64,000 bases of DNA from Streptomyces omiyaensis (GCF_014650895.1 NZ_BMVV01000014.1:124001-188000), one strand, 5' to 3'; positions 15,397 through 24,027 are shown, counted from the stretch's first letter. The notes: generated by a model from the sequence alone, not told the origin. Numbers and translations are program-made.

Positions 15397-16878
15397 ATGA
15401 AGACCCTCGTGACCGCGAGCCACGTGATCGGCTACGACCCCGGGACCGACGACCACGTCCTGCTCCGCGACGCCCAGGTGGTGTACGAGGGGAACCGGAT
15501 CGTCCACGTGGGGCACGGTCACGACCCCGCCGCGTGCGACGAGGTCCTCGACGCGGGCCTGGCGCTGGTCGGCCCGGGCTTCGTGGACCTGGACGCGCTG
15601 GCGGACATCGACCACGCGCTCCTCGACACCTGGCACGCGGACGGCCGGGGCCTGCAGTGGTCGGAGGAGTACGCGCTCCGGGGTCCGGTGCCGGTGTTCG
15701 ACGCGGAGGACCGCGCCTTCCTCCGCGCGTACGCCCTCACCCAGCTCGTCCGCAACGGCATCACCACGGCGATGCCCATCGCCGCCGAGACCCACGGGGA
15801 ATGGGCGGAGACGTACGACGACCTGGTGAGCGTCGCCGACAGCGCGGCCCGCATCGGTCTGCGCATGTACCTGGGTCCGAGCTACCGCGCGGGCGTCCCG
15901 GTGGTCACCCCCGACGGGGAGCGGGCGATCCACTGGCGCCCCGAACGGGGGGACGAGGGCCTGGCGGAGGCGGTGCGCTTCGTCCGCGACGTCGACGGCG
16001 CCCACGACGGCCTGATCCGGGGCGCGCTCCTGCCCTGCCGCATCGAGACGCTGACGCCGGAGCTGATGCGGGCGACGGCGCGGGCGGCGGAGGAGCTGGA
16101 CTGCCCGGTACGGCTCCACTGCCTCCAGGGCACGGGCGAACGGGAGGAACTGGCGGGCCGCCACGGCACCACCCCGCTCGGCCTGCTGGAGGAGACCGGC
16201 CTCCTGGGCCGGCGGCTCCTCGTGCCGCACGCGGTCTACATCGGTGGCCACAGCCAGGTCGAGGCGCCCTACGCGGGGGAGCTGGACGCGCTGGCCCGGA
16301 TCGCGGGGATCGTGCACTGCCCGCACACGATGGTCCGCTACGGCGCCGCGCTGGAGGACTTCGACCGCTACCGCGCGGCCGGGGTGAACATCGCGATGGG
16401 CACGGACTCCTTCCCGCCGGACATGATCCGCAACATGGACTACGGCACCAACCTGTCCAAGCTGACCACCGGCCGCCCGGAGGCCGGCAGCGCCGCCGAC
16501 TACTACCGCGCGGCCACCCTCGGCGGCGCCAGGGCCCTGGGCCGCGACGACCTCGGCCGCCTCGCCCCGGGCGCCCTCGCCGACCTGGTGGTGGTGCGCC
16601 TGGACGGCCCGCGCACGGGCCCGGTGGACGACCCGATCCGCACGCTCCTGATGAACGCCTCCGGCGCGGACGTCGACACCGTGGTGATCGACGGCCGCAC
16701 GGTCCTCGCGGCCGGCCGCGTCCCGGGCGTCGACGAGACGGCCTGGCGCACCCGCGCCCAGGGGCTCTTCGACCGCATGAAGAACGCCTACGCCGGCCGC
16801 GACTACCGCCACCGCGCCACCGAGGAGCTCTTCCCGGACTCCTTCCCCGCCCCGGGCTCGCCCGGACCGGCCGCCTGA
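15397..16878 (+). CDS. amidohydrolase superfamily protein (TrzN/AtzA-like) with altered first metal motif
   Basis: About 493 aa. Beta-sandwich plus TIM-barrel layout of the chlorohydrolase/deaminase branch. The beginning TASHVIGYDPGTDDHVLLRD and end LGRLAPGALADLVVVRLDG frame the barrel. Later ligand positions are present: LHCLQG, LVPHAVYIGGHS and GTDSFPPDM. The first strand, normally GFVDxHxH, reads GFVDLDALADIDH, so both canonical histidines are missing (Asp66, Leu68), with His73 nearby. I believe this variant occurs in a distinct uncharacterised subgroup. It sits 130 bases after the racemase-like gene, probably in one transcript. Likely substrate: a heterocyclic or amidine nitrogen compound; uncertain. 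Confidence 0.82.
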   Translation: MKTLVTASHVIGYDPGTDDHVLLRDAQVVYEGNRIVHVGHGHDPAACDEVLDAGLALVGPGFVDLDALADIDHALLDTWHADGRGLQWSEEYALRGPVPVFDAEDRAFLRAYALTQLVRNGITTAMPIAAETHGEWAETYDDLVSVADSAARIGLRMYLGPSYRAGVPVVTPDGERAIHWRPERGDEGLAEAVRFVRDVDGAHDGLIRGALLPCRIETLTPELMRATARAAEELDCPVRLHCLQGTGEREELAGRHGTTPLGLLEETGLLGRRLLVPHAVYIGGHSQVEAPYAGELDALARIAGIVHCPHTMVRYGAALEDFDRYRAAGVNIAMGTDSFPPDMIRNMDYGTNLSKLTTGRPEAGSAADYYRAATLGGARALGRDDLGRLAPGALADLVVVRLDGPRTGPVDDPIRTLLMNASGADVDTVVIDGRTVLAAGRVPGVDETAWRTRAQGLFDRMKNAYAGRDYRHRATEELFPDSFPAPGSPGPAA

Positions 16879-16969
16879 GACCGGCCGCCCGGGACCGGGC
16901 CCCGTCCCCCGTCGGGGTGGTCGTGCCGCCGGGCCCGTGACCCGGCGGGGCGCGGGCGGTTTCCCGGGC

Positions 16970-17368
16970 ATGCGCATGACGTCGATGCTCGGGGTGGTCC
17001 TGACGGCCGTGGTCCTGGCGGCCGTCGCCCCCGCGGCCCCCGAAGGCTCCGCCCCCTGTGGCCACGAAGCCGGCGAAACGGTTCACCTCCGTACCGCTCC
17101 GAGCGGTGCCCGCCCCGCCCTGGGACGGCTCCGCCCCGGCGACGCCGTCACGGTCCTGCGCCGGTCCGGCGACTGGTACCACGTGACCGCCGGCACCGGC
17201 ACCGGCTCCCGACCGGCCGTCCGCGCCGGGACGGAGGGCTGGGTCCCGCTGCGGCACATCAGGCCGCGCGCCTGCGCCCCCGGGGACGGCCGTCCGCACC
17301 CACCTGCGCCGACGCCCCCGGAGCCGCTCCGCCCCACCGCCCGGCAGGCGGAAGCCCCGGGGCCGTGA
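16970..17368 (+). CDS. secreted SH3-like domain protein
   Basis: Small exported protein of 132 aa. Start at ATG 16970 gives a signal peptide (MRMTSMLGVVLTAVVLAAVA, then cleavage near APA). The body is a bacterial SH3-type domain (GETVHLRTAPSG, LGRLRPGDAVTVLRRSGDWYHV, GTEGWVPLRHI), a fold that often binds cell-wall peptides. It is followed by a Pro-rich tail. Two cysteines (CGHEAG and RACAPG) could form a disulfide. An upstream GTG at 16937 would mask the signal peptide. It stands between the amidohydrolase-like gene and a glycosyltransferase without an obvious link. Confidence 0.72.
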   Translation: MRMTSMLGVVLTAVVLAAVAPAAPEGSAPCGHEAGETVHLRTAPSGARPALGRLRPGDAVTVLRRSGDWYHVTAGTGTGSRPAVRAGTEGWVPLRHIRPRACAPGDGRPHPPAPTPPEPLRPTARQAEAPGP

Positions 17369-17452
17369 CCGCCGGGACCGTCCGCATTGGGTTCCTCCCC
17401 GGTCACGGTGCTTGAATGGAGCCTCGTTCCCGGTCTGGCAAGGAGATCTGCT

Positions 17453-18226
17453 GTGCCCCTGGTGTCTGTCGTGATGCCCGTGTTCAATTCGGCGGCCACC
17501 CTCGGCGCAGCCGTCCGGTCGGTACTGACGCAGACCCACAGCGACCTGGAGCTGCTGATCACCGACGACCGGTCCTCCGACGACTCCATGGACCTGCTCC
17601 GCGCGTTCGCCGCGCAGGACGAGCGCGTCCTGGTGGAGTCGGCGCCCGAGCAGGGCGGCGCCGGCCGGGCCCGCAACCTCGCGATCGAGCGGGCCCGCGG
17701 CGACTACGTCGCCTTCCTCGACAGCGACGACATGTGGCTCCCGGAGAAGACCGAGAAGCAGCTCGCCTTCGCCGCCGCGGGGACCGCGCCCCTGACGTTC
17801 ACCTCGTACTTCAAGATGGACGCCGACCACGCCGGCGAGAGCACGGACTGGGTCCCGAACGGGCGGGTGGTCGAGGCGCGGGAGCACGTGGACTACCGCG
17901 CGATGCTGGTCCGTGACCACATCGGCGCCCTCACCGCCATGTACGACCGCAAGGTCCTGGGCACGAGGCTGATGCCGGAGATGCGCAAGCGCCAGGACTA
18001 CGCCCTGTGGCTGTCGATCATGCGGGACGGCGCCGACGCGCGCGGACTGACGGAGCCGCTCGCGGTGTACCGGGCCCACCAGGCGGGCTCCCTGTCCTCC
18101 AACAAGCTGTCCCTCGTGCAGTACAACTGGGCCCTGTACCGGGAGCACGAGCACCTGTCGGTCCCGCGGGCGACGCGGGCCCTGGCCGGCGCGACCTGGC
18201 AGTCGCTGCGCAACTCGCGCATCTAG
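17453..18226 (+). CDS. family 2 glycosyltransferase
   Basis: GT-A fold, inverting glycosyltransferase of 257 aa. MPLVSVVMPVFNSAATL is the family start, ITDDRSSDDS holds the first nucleotide-sugar Asp pair, and AFLDSDDMWLPEK is the DXD metal motif. MRKRQDYALWLSIM matches the catalytic-base ED/QD region. GTG 17453 follows AAGGAG (17440-17445). No membrane segment, so the acceptor is probably a lipid-linked or soluble glycan at the inner face. It is monocistronic and closed by a 30-bp palindromic terminator. Confidence 0.92.
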   Translation: MPLVSVVMPVFNSAATLGAAVRSVLTQTHSDLELLITDDRSSDDSMDLLRAFAAQDERVLVESAPEQGGAGRARNLAIERARGDYVAFLDSDDMWLPEKTEKQLAFAAAGTAPLTFTSYFKMDADHAGESTDWVPNGRVVEAREHVDYRAMLVRDHIGALTAMYDRKVLGTRLMPEMRKRQDYALWLSIMRDGADARGLTEPLAVYRAHQAGSLSSNKLSLVQYNWALYREHEHLSVPRATRALAGATWQSLRNSRI

Positions 18227-18236
18227 GACCCGGCCG

Positions 18237-18266
18237 CCGGTCTCCTCGTCCGGACGAGGAGACCGG
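18237..18266. terminator. bidirectional terminator, 30-bp perfect palindrome
   Basis: Arms CCGGTCTCCTCGTC and its complement meet with only a 2-base centre (18251-18252), giving a completely symmetric 30-bp element. It lies between convergent stop codons of the glycosyltransferase and the amidinotransferase. On the plus strand it is followed by TCCTTCC. Confidence 0.85.
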
Positions 18267-18280
18267 TCCTTCCCCGGGGA

Positions 18281-19387
18281 TCAGAAGGTGTAGGACCGGA
18301 GCGTGCCCCGGCGCCGGACGTCGAGGGTGGCGCAGTGGAAGGATCCCCCGAAGGGCGCGTAGTGCATCAGCCCGCACGGCACGGGCTCGAACCCCCAGCC
18401 CTCCAGGGCGCGGAGCATGCCGGTGTGGTGCCGTTCCGCGACGACGCGCTTCTCGTCGAGCATCAGCACGTTCATGCTGAGCCAGCGCCCGCACATCGAC
18501 GTGATGCCGAGCAGCGGGTTCCGGATCGGGTCGGGCTCGGGGGCGACCAGCACCTCCCAGGAGTCCAGCACCTCCGGAAGCCGGTCCACGTCCACGTACT
18601 CGGGGTTGACGAGGACCTTGCCGGGCGCCAGCGGCAGGAAGGTCGTGTCGATGTGCATGGGGGTCCGGCAGCGGCTCTCGATCTCGTGGATCCGGTAGCC
18701 GGGACCGAGGTGGCGGCGCAGCCACGCGATGCCGGACAGGTTGGTGACGTTGCTGCGGGTGACGAACAGATCGCGCCCGGCGCGTACGAAGTCCGCCGCG
18801 TCGAAGACCGGTTCGGCCTCCGTCAGCAGGTAGCGCATCGCCTCGCCCGGACCGGGCGTCCGGTAGCCGGGGTCGAAGAGCGCGTCCGTCAGCCGCGGCT
18901 TCGGCGCCGCGGTCCAGCGGGCGCCCCGGCGGTGGTACTCCTGGAGGAGGGACCGGTAGGCGTGCGTCTCGAAGTAGCGGCACGGCCAGGCCATCGGCGC
19001 CTCGATGATCTCCTCGCCGACGACGAGCATGCTGTCGCGGGGGCAGGCCGTGCAGAACCCGCGCGAGGACCAGCCGGGTGCCCCGAACCTGCGCCGCTGG
19101 TCCACCGGGTCGGGGCGGCGCACGACGACGCCCAGCGACCGCAGCAGCTCCACGAACCCGTCCAGCTCCTCCTGCGCGGGTCCCAGCATCGCCCTCGGGT
19201 AGCGCCGCCCCGCGGCCAGCCCGAGCAACCGCCCCACGCCCCGCGGCACGTTGCAGGTGACGGCCGGATGGCGGGAGGGGAACCGCGCTCCTTCCAGGCG
19301 CCCGACGACGACCTCCTCCAGGGGGTCCCACTCGTTGTGGGCGCTCACCGGGGACCCGCCCCGGCCGGGATCCGATGCGAGTGCCAT
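18281..19387 (-). CDS. glycine/inosamine amidinotransferase family protein
   Basis: 368-aa amidinotransferase of the AGAT/StrB family, moving the guanidino group from arginine to an amine acceptor. Family landmarks are intact: EPVFDAADFVRAGRDLFVTR with the catalytic Asp, MHIDTTFLPL with the catalytic His, WLSMNVLMLDEKRV, and GGSFHCATLDVRRRGTL holding the nucleophilic Cys. The length is close to vertebrate AGAT and streptomycin StrB. No aminoglycoside or creatine-type genes surround it, so the acceptor is unknown. ATG 19387 gives MALASDPG; an internal GTG 14 codons later is possible. It is monocistronic with a terminator at its 3' end. Confidence 0.9.
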   Translation of the reverse strand: MALASDPGRGGSPVSAHNEWDPLEEVVVGRLEGARFPSRHPAVTCNVPRGVGRLLGLAAGRRYPRAMLGPAQEELDGFVELLRSLGVVVRRPDPVDQRRRFGAPGWSSRGFCTACPRDSMLVVGEEIIEAPMAWPCRYFETHAYRSLLQEYHRRGARWTAAPKPRLTDALFDPGYRTPGPGEAMRYLLTEAEPVFDAADFVRAGRDLFVTRSNVTNLSGIAWLRRHLGPGYRIHEIESRCRTPMHIDTTFLPLAPGKVLVNPEYVDVDRLPEVLDSWEVLVAPEPDPIRNPLLGITSMCGRWLSMNVLMLDEKRVVAERHHTGMLRALEGWGFEPVPCGLMHYAPFGGSFHCATLDVRRRGTLRSYTF

Positions 19388-19499
19388 GCCGGTCCCCTCT
19401 CCTGGTCATCCGGCGACTGCCCCGGCTCGCCCCGTCCATGCCCCGGCCGCCGGGAGTGGACCGGGGCGCCCGTCGGACGGGCGGCGACGGGCCCGGGAG

Positions 19500-19889
19500 C
19501 TACCCCCGGGCCGGGTGGCCGGCGCGGTCCGAGTCGCTGCGCAGGACGCAGAACTCGTTGCCCTCGGGGTCGGACAGGACGGCCCAGCCGGTGCCGTCGG
19601 CGTTCCGGTGGTCGCCGGTGAGGGTGGCGCCGAGGGCCAGGAGGCGCTCGACCTCCGCGTCACGGGTGGACGACGGGCGCAGGCACAGGTGGATCCGGTT
19701 CTTGACCGTCTTCGGCTCCGGCACCTCGTTGAAGTAGAGGACCGGGCCCCCGGGCAGCAGGACCTGCGTCTCGCGGGCGCCGGGCGCGTCGTCCGGATCC
19801 AGCGGAGCGCCGGTCACCTCGCTCCAGAACCGCGCCAGCCCATAGGCGTCCGCACAGTCCACCGCCACGTTCTGCACCATCGAGATCAT
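19500..19889 (-). CDS. VOC family protein (glyoxalase-like)
   Basis: 129-aa vicinal-oxygen-chelate fold protein. The two beta-alpha-beta-beta-beta modules are visible: MVQNVAVDCADAYGLARFWS at the N-terminus and TGWAVLSDPEGNEFCVL at the C-terminus. The latter matches the glyoxalase_6-like subgroup. Members act as isomerases, dioxygenases or resistance binding proteins; nothing here tells which. Start ATG 19889 (MISMVQN); the second Met three codons on is possible. Isolated gene. Confidence 0.87.
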   Translation of the reverse strand: MISMVQNVAVDCADAYGLARFWSEVTGAPLDPDDAPGARETQVLLPGGPVLYFNEVPEPKTVKNRIHLCLRPSSTRDAEVERLLALGATLTGDHRNADGTGWAVLSDPEGNEFCVLRSDSDRAGHPARG

Positions 19890-19951
19890 GCCGGTGATCC
19901 TGCCCGACCGCCGCTCCCGTCGCCACCCGCTCCGCTCGGCCCCGGGCCGCC

Positions 19952-19979
19952 GGGGCGTCGGGGCGTCGGGGCGTCGGGG
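19952..19979. repeat. 8-bp tandem repeat, 3.5 copies
   Basis: GGGGCGTC repeated three times head to tail (19952-19975) plus GGGGC, in the 180-base gap between the VOC gene and ligC. No gene spans it. Confidence 0.7.
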
Positions 19980-20072
19980 CCGGCGGTCGCGGCGGGCCCC
20001 CCGCCGCCGGACCCGCGTCTCGGCCCGCCCGTCCGCGGCGCTCCGTGCCGATCCCGCCGGACGACGGCCCGG

Positions 20073-21047
20073 TCACGGGGCCGTGACCGCTCCGAGCTGC
20101 TCCTCCAGCGCCGCCAGCGTCCGGTAGCACGCCAGCACCTGGGCGACGGAGGAGCGGGGCTCGCGGCCCTCGCGGATCGCGGCGACGAACTCCCGGTCCT
20201 GGAGCTCGATGCCGTCCGTCGACACGTCGACGCCGCTGACGTCGATCGGCTCCTCCCTGCCGGTGAACAGGTCGTCGTACCGGGCGACGTACGTGCCGGT
20301 GTCGCCGATGTAGCGGAAGAACGTGCCCAGCGGTCCGTCGTTGTTGAACGACAGCGACAGGGTGCAGAGGGCGCCGTTCGCCGCGCGCAGCTGGACCGAC
20401 ATGTCCATCGCGATGCCCAGCTCTGGGTGGACCGGCCCCTGCATCGCGTGGGCCTGCACGATCGGCGACCCGGTCTGGTGGGCGAAGAGGTCGACGGTGT
20501 GCGCGGCGTGGTGCCACAGCAGGTGGTCGGTCCAGGAACGCGCCTCGCCGAGCGCGTTGAGGTTCTCCCGGCGGAAGAAGTAGGTCTGCACGTCCATCTG
20601 CTGGATGTGGAACTCGCCGGCGTCGACGCGCCGCTTCACCCACTGGTGGCTGGGGTTGAAGCGGCGGGTGTGGCCCGCCATCGCGACGAGCCCGGTGCGC
20701 TCCTGCGCGGCCACGCACGCCTCGGCGCCGGCGAGCGAGTCGGCGAGCGGGATCTCGACCTGCACGTGCTTGCCCGCCTCCAGGCAGGCCAGGGTCTGCG
20801 CGGCGTGCAGCTGGGTGGGGGTGGCGAGGACGACGGCGTCGACGTCGTCCCTCGCGAGCACCTCGTCCAGGGAGGCGGCGGCGTGGCCGATGCCCTGCTC
20901 GGCGGCGAACTTCCGCGCGCGGTCGAGGCTGCTGCTCACGACGGCGGCGACCTCGACGCCCTCGATCCGCCGCAGCGCGGCCGCGTGCTTGGCGCCGAAG
21001 GCGCCGCCGCCGGCCAGGGCGATCCGCAGGGTCCGGTCGTCAGTCAT
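20073..21047 (-). CDS. ligC: 4-carboxy-2-hydroxymuconate-6-semialdehyde dehydrogenase (Gfo/Idh/MocA family)
   Basis: NAD(P)-dependent oxidoreductase of 324 aa that oxidises the hemiacetal of the 4,5-cleavage product to 2-pyrone-4,6-dicarboxylate. N-terminal Rossmann motif AGGGAFGAKH, the Gfo/Idh EIPLADSLAG segment (Glu-Ile-Pro in place of the usual EKP), and the C-terminal domain with GHTRRFNPSHQW and LLWHHAAHTVDLF. The last matches LigC/PmdC proteins. Start ATG 21047 has AAGGAG and lies 2 bases after the dioxygenase stop. Last gene of the protocatechuate operon. The specific function is assigned from family pattern plus the complete pathway around it. Confidence 0.9.
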   Translation of the reverse strand: MTDDRTLRIALAGGGAFGAKHAAALRRIEGVEVAAVVSSSLDRARKFAAEQGIGHAAASLDEVLARDDVDAVVLATPTQLHAAQTLACLEAGKHVQVEIPLADSLAGAEACVAAQERTGLVAMAGHTRRFNPSHQWVKRRVDAGEFHIQQMDVQTYFFRRENLNALGEARSWTDHLLWHHAAHTVDLFAHQTGSPIVQAHAMQGPVHPELGIAMDMSVQLRAANGALCTLSLSFNNDGPLGTFFRYIGDTGTYVARYDDLFTGREEPIDVSGVDVSTDGIELQDREFVAAIREGREPRSSVAQVLACYRTLAALEEQLGAVTAP

Positions 21048-21049
21048 GC

Positions 21050-22354
21050 TCACTCCTTCACGGCGGGCTCTTCGGCCCGCGGGCGGTTTTCCAGGATCAG
21101 GTGGCCGACGGCCGTGTTGGACGCCGGCACGTGGTAGAAGCGGTGTTTGACCTCGATCCCGCCGGCGCCGTCGACGTCGCCCAGCGCACCGCGCGCGATC
21201 AGCCACATGACCAGCTCGATGCCCTCGGAGCCGGCCTCCTCCACGTACTCCAGGTGCGGGACCCCGGCCAGGCCGGCGGGGTCCTCGACGAGCCGGTCGA
21301 GGAAGGCGTTGTCCCACTCCCGGTTGATCAGTCCGGCACGCGGCCCCTGGAGCTGGTGGCTCATGCCGCCGGTGCCCCACACCTGGACCTTCAGCGGCCG
21401 GTCGTACGACTCGATCGCCCTGCGCAGCGCCCGGCCCAGCCGGAAGCAGCGGGCGCCGGAGGGGACCGGGTACTGCACCACGTTGACGTGGAACGGGATG
21501 ACCTTGCACGGCCACGCCCCGACGTCGCCGAACATCAGCGACAGCGGCACGGTCAGACCGTGGTCGACGGGCATCTCGTGCGCGAGGGTGAGGTCGAAGT
21601 CGTCCCGTATGAGGGAGTGCGCGATGTGCGCGGCCAGGTCCGGGTCGCCCTCGACGGCGGGCACGGGGCGGGGCCCGTACCCCTCGTCGGCGACGGGGTA
21701 GGAGGCGCCGGTGCCGAGGACGAAGGTCGGGACCAGCGACTGGTCGAAGGCGCTGGCGTGGTCGTTGTAGACCAGGAAGACCACGTCGGGGACGTTCTCC
21801 CGCTCCCACGCCCTGGAGTACTCGTATCCCTCGAACACCGGCCGCCAGTAAGGCTCGTGGGTCTTGTCGTGGTCCATCGCCGCGCCGATCGCCGGGACGT
21901 GCGAGGTGAAGACGGCGGCGGTGACCGCCGCGTGTCCGGCCGGCGTCTTCGGGGCGTGGGCGGCCTCCAGGACGGCGTGGTCGATGCGGTTGCCCTCGAC
22001 CGGGCGGCCGCCGCCGGCCATCATGGCGCGGTACTCCTCCTCGGTCATCCCGGTCATGGAGCCCGCCATCTGCTGGAACGAGAAGCCCAGTGTGGCGCCC
22101 CACTTGGCGAGGAAGTAGATGTTGCCGCCCTCGCGCATCGCCGCGTTGAGGTCGCGGTCGAGCAGCGCCCGCTTCTGTTCCTCCCGCAGCGGCCACGCGT
22201 CCAGGTAGGCGCGCTCGTCGGCGAGGTAGGCGGCACGGTTCTCCGCCGTCATCAGCGACATGCAGAACTGGTTGAGGTGGTAGCCCTTGGCCGACTGCTC
22301 GGAGTCGAAGACCGTGGTCCCCGGCACCAGCCTGTAGGTCTTGTCCAGCGTCAT
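21050..22354 (-). CDS. ligAB: protocatechuate 4,5-dioxygenase, fused alpha and beta subunits
   Basis: Type II extradiol ring-cleavage dioxygenase (434 aa), non-heme Fe(II), opening protocatechuate between C4 and C5. Residues 1-120 are a LigA-like alpha domain (PGTTVFDSEQSAKGYHLNQF, GGNIYFLAKWG). Residues from about 145 are the LigB beta domain, with TSHVPAIG and YNDHASAF carrying the iron histidines and GTGGMSHQLQG the catalytic His. The alpha part comes first, the opposite order to the known fused gallate dioxygenases, which are beta then alpha. Gallate as a further substrate cannot be excluded. It is 25 bases behind ligI and 2 bases before ligC. Confidence 0.93.
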   Translation of the reverse strand: MTLDKTYRLVPGTTVFDSEQSAKGYHLNQFCMSLMTAENRAAYLADERAYLDAWPLREEQKRALLDRDLNAAMREGGNIYFLAKWGATLGFSFQQMAGSMTGMTEEEYRAMMAGGGRPVEGNRIDHAVLEAAHAPKTPAGHAAVTAAVFTSHVPAIGAAMDHDKTHEPYWRPVFEGYEYSRAWERENVPDVVFLVYNDHASAFDQSLVPTFVLGTGASYPVADEGYGPRPVPAVEGDPDLAAHIAHSLIRDDFDLTLAHEMPVDHGLTVPLSLMFGDVGAWPCKVIPFHVNVVQYPVPSGARCFRLGRALRRAIESYDRPLKVQVWGTGGMSHQLQGPRAGLINREWDNAFLDRLVEDPAGLAGVPHLEYVEEAGSEGIELVMWLIARGALGDVDGAGGIEVKHRFYHVPASNTAVGHLILENRPRAEEPAVKE

Positions 22355-22379
22355 GCCGGAACTCCAATCGTGGTGGGGG

Positions 22380-23300
22380 TCAGTCCGCTTCGGGCCAGTA
22401 CAGGCGGGTCGGGTTGTCGACGAGGAGCTTCTGCCGGAGCCCGTGCGTCGGAGCGATGTGCGGGACGAAGTCCACGAGCAGCCCGTCGTCGGGCATGTGG
22501 TCGGTGAGGTTGGGATGCGGCCAGTCGGTGCCCCACAGGACCCGGTCGGGGAACTCCTCGACCACCCGCCGGGCGAAGGGGACCACGTCGCCGTACGCGT
22601 TCCGCTCCCCGTCCAGGGCCGGCGGACCGCTCGCCGAGAGCCGTTCCGGGCAGGTGACCTTGCACCAGATGTCGTTCCTGGCCCGCAGGAAGTCCAGGAA
22701 CGCCTCGAAGCCGGGCCCCTCCGGGTCCTTCGTGGTGTCCGGCCTGCCCATGTGGTCGACGACCAGTGGCACCGGTATCGAGAGGAGGAAGTCCCGCAGG
22801 TCCGGGAGGTCGGCCGCCTCGAAGTAGACGACGGCGTGCCACCCGTACGGTGCGATCTTCTCGGCGACCTCCCGCAGCTCCTGCCGCGGGGCCGCGTCGA
22901 CGAGCCGCTTGACGAAGTTGAAGCGCACGCCGCGCACGCCGGCCTCGTGCAGTTCCCGCACCTCGGCGTCGGTGGCGTCGGGGCGTAGCGTCGCCACGCC
23001 CCGGGCGAGGCCGCCGGAGGCGCGCAGCGCGTCGACCAGGGCGGAGTTGTCGGCGCCGTGGCAGGTGGCCTGCACGATCACGTTGCGGGTGAAGCCGAGG
23101 TGGTCGCGGAGCGCGAACAGCTGCTCCTTGGAGGCGTCGCAGGGGGTGTACTTGCGCTCGGGCGCGTACGGGAACTCGTCGCCGGGGCCGAAGACGTGGC
23201 AGTGCGCGTCGACGGCCCCCTCGGGGAGGCGGAACCCGGGACGGCTCGGACCGGCGTACCAGTCCAGCCAGCCGGGAGTCCTCTCGAAACTCGTCGTCAT
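22380..23300 (-). CDS. ligI: 2-pyrone-4,6-dicarboxylate hydrolase
   Basis: Amidohydrolase-superfamily lactonase of 306 aa that opens 2-pyrone-4,6-dicarboxylate to 4-oxalomesaconate. The characteristic opening VDAHCHVFGPGDEFPYAPER followed by KYTPCDA is nearly diagnostic for LigI/PmdD. Further landmarks are QATCHGADNSAL, GVRFNFVKRL, VDHMGRPD and the barrel-end Asp in LWGTDWPHPN. LigI proteins work without a bound metal although they keep the HxH. Nine bases separate its start from the end of ligK. Function confident. Confidence 0.95.
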   Translation of the reverse strand: MTTSFERTPGWLDWYAGPSRPGFRLPEGAVDAHCHVFGPGDEFPYAPERKYTPCDASKEQLFALRDHLGFTRNVIVQATCHGADNSALVDALRASGGLARGVATLRPDATDAEVRELHEAGVRGVRFNFVKRLVDAAPRQELREVAEKIAPYGWHAVVYFEAADLPDLRDFLLSIPVPLVVDHMGRPDTTKDPEGPGFEAFLDFLRARNDIWCKVTCPERLSASGPPALDGERNAYGDVVPFARRVVEEFPDRVLWGTDWPHPNLTDHMPDDGLLVDFVPHIAPTHGLRQKLLVDNPTRLYWPEAD

Positions 23301-23309
23301 CGCCGGCCC

Positions 23310-23999
23310 TCAGTCCTCGTACCGCAGTCCGAGCTCGGCCAGGGGGCCGCGCATGCCGTACAGGTCCAGGCCGAGCCTGCCCGCGCGGAACTGCGCGCGC
23401 TTGCCCTCCTCGTTCGCCTCCCGGGCGGCGGAGGCGGCGGCCACCTCGGCGGCCCGCTCGCGCGGCACCACGACGACGCCGTCGGCGTCCGCGACGACCG
23501 CGTCGCCGGGGCGGACGAGGGCGTTGCCGCAGACCACGGGCACGTTGACCGAGCCGAGGGTGGCCTTGACCGTGCCCTTGGCGTTGACCGCGCGGGAGAA
23601 GACGGGGAAGTCCATCCCCTCCAGGTCGGCGACGTCGCGGACGCCGCCGTCGATGACCAGGCCGGCGCAGCCGCGGGCGCGGAAGGAGGTGGCGAGCAGC
23701 TCGCCGAAGAAGCCGTCCTCGCTCTCGGTCGTGCAGGCCGCGACGACGACGTCCCCCTCCCGGATCTGCTCGGCGGCGACGTGCAGCATCCAGTTGTCGC
23801 CGGGCTGGAGGAGCACGGTGACGGCCGTGCCGCACATCCGGGCCGCGGGGTAGACCGGGCGCAGGTAGGGGCGCATCAGGCCGGCCCGGCCCATCGCCTC
23901 GTGGATCGTCGCGACGCCGAACCCCGACAGCTCCGCGACGGCCGCCGGGTCGGCCCGGTCGATCTTCGTGCGGACGACGCCGATCTCGGTGTGTTCCAT
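23310..23999 (-). CDS. ligK: 4-carboxy-4-hydroxy-2-oxoadipate aldolase (RraA-like)
   Basis: Class II HMG/CHA aldolase of 229 aa, splitting 4-carboxy-4-hydroxy-2-oxoadipate to pyruvate and oxaloacetate, the last step of the 4,5-pathway. It also decarboxylates oxaloacetate in known members. The RraA fold is clear: ATIHEAMGRAG, CGTAVTVLLQPGDNWMLH, GLVIDGGVRDVADLE with the metal-side Asp, and DGVVVVPRERAAEV. The extended C-terminal helix typical of LigK/PmdF rather than RraA itself is present. RBS GAGGAG before ATG 23999. Sits between ligJ and ligI. Confidence 0.93.
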   Translation of the reverse strand: MEHTEIGVVRTKIDRADPAAVAELSGFGVATIHEAMGRAGLMRPYLRPVYPAARMCGTAVTVLLQPGDNWMLHVAAEQIREGDVVVAACTTESEDGFFGELLATSFRARGCAGLVIDGGVRDVADLEGMDFPVFSRAVNAKGTVKATLGSVNVPVVCGNALVRPGDAVVADADGVVVVPRERAAEVAAASAAREANEEGKRAQFRAGRLGLDLYGMRGPLAELGLRYED

Positions 24000-24027
24000 G
24001 GGTGCTCCTCTTCCTGGCGGGCGGGGG

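Noticed and set aside
20323..20583. Plus-strand frame opposite ligC
   Set aside because: Shadow of the Gfo/Idh/MocA gene with no independent evidence.
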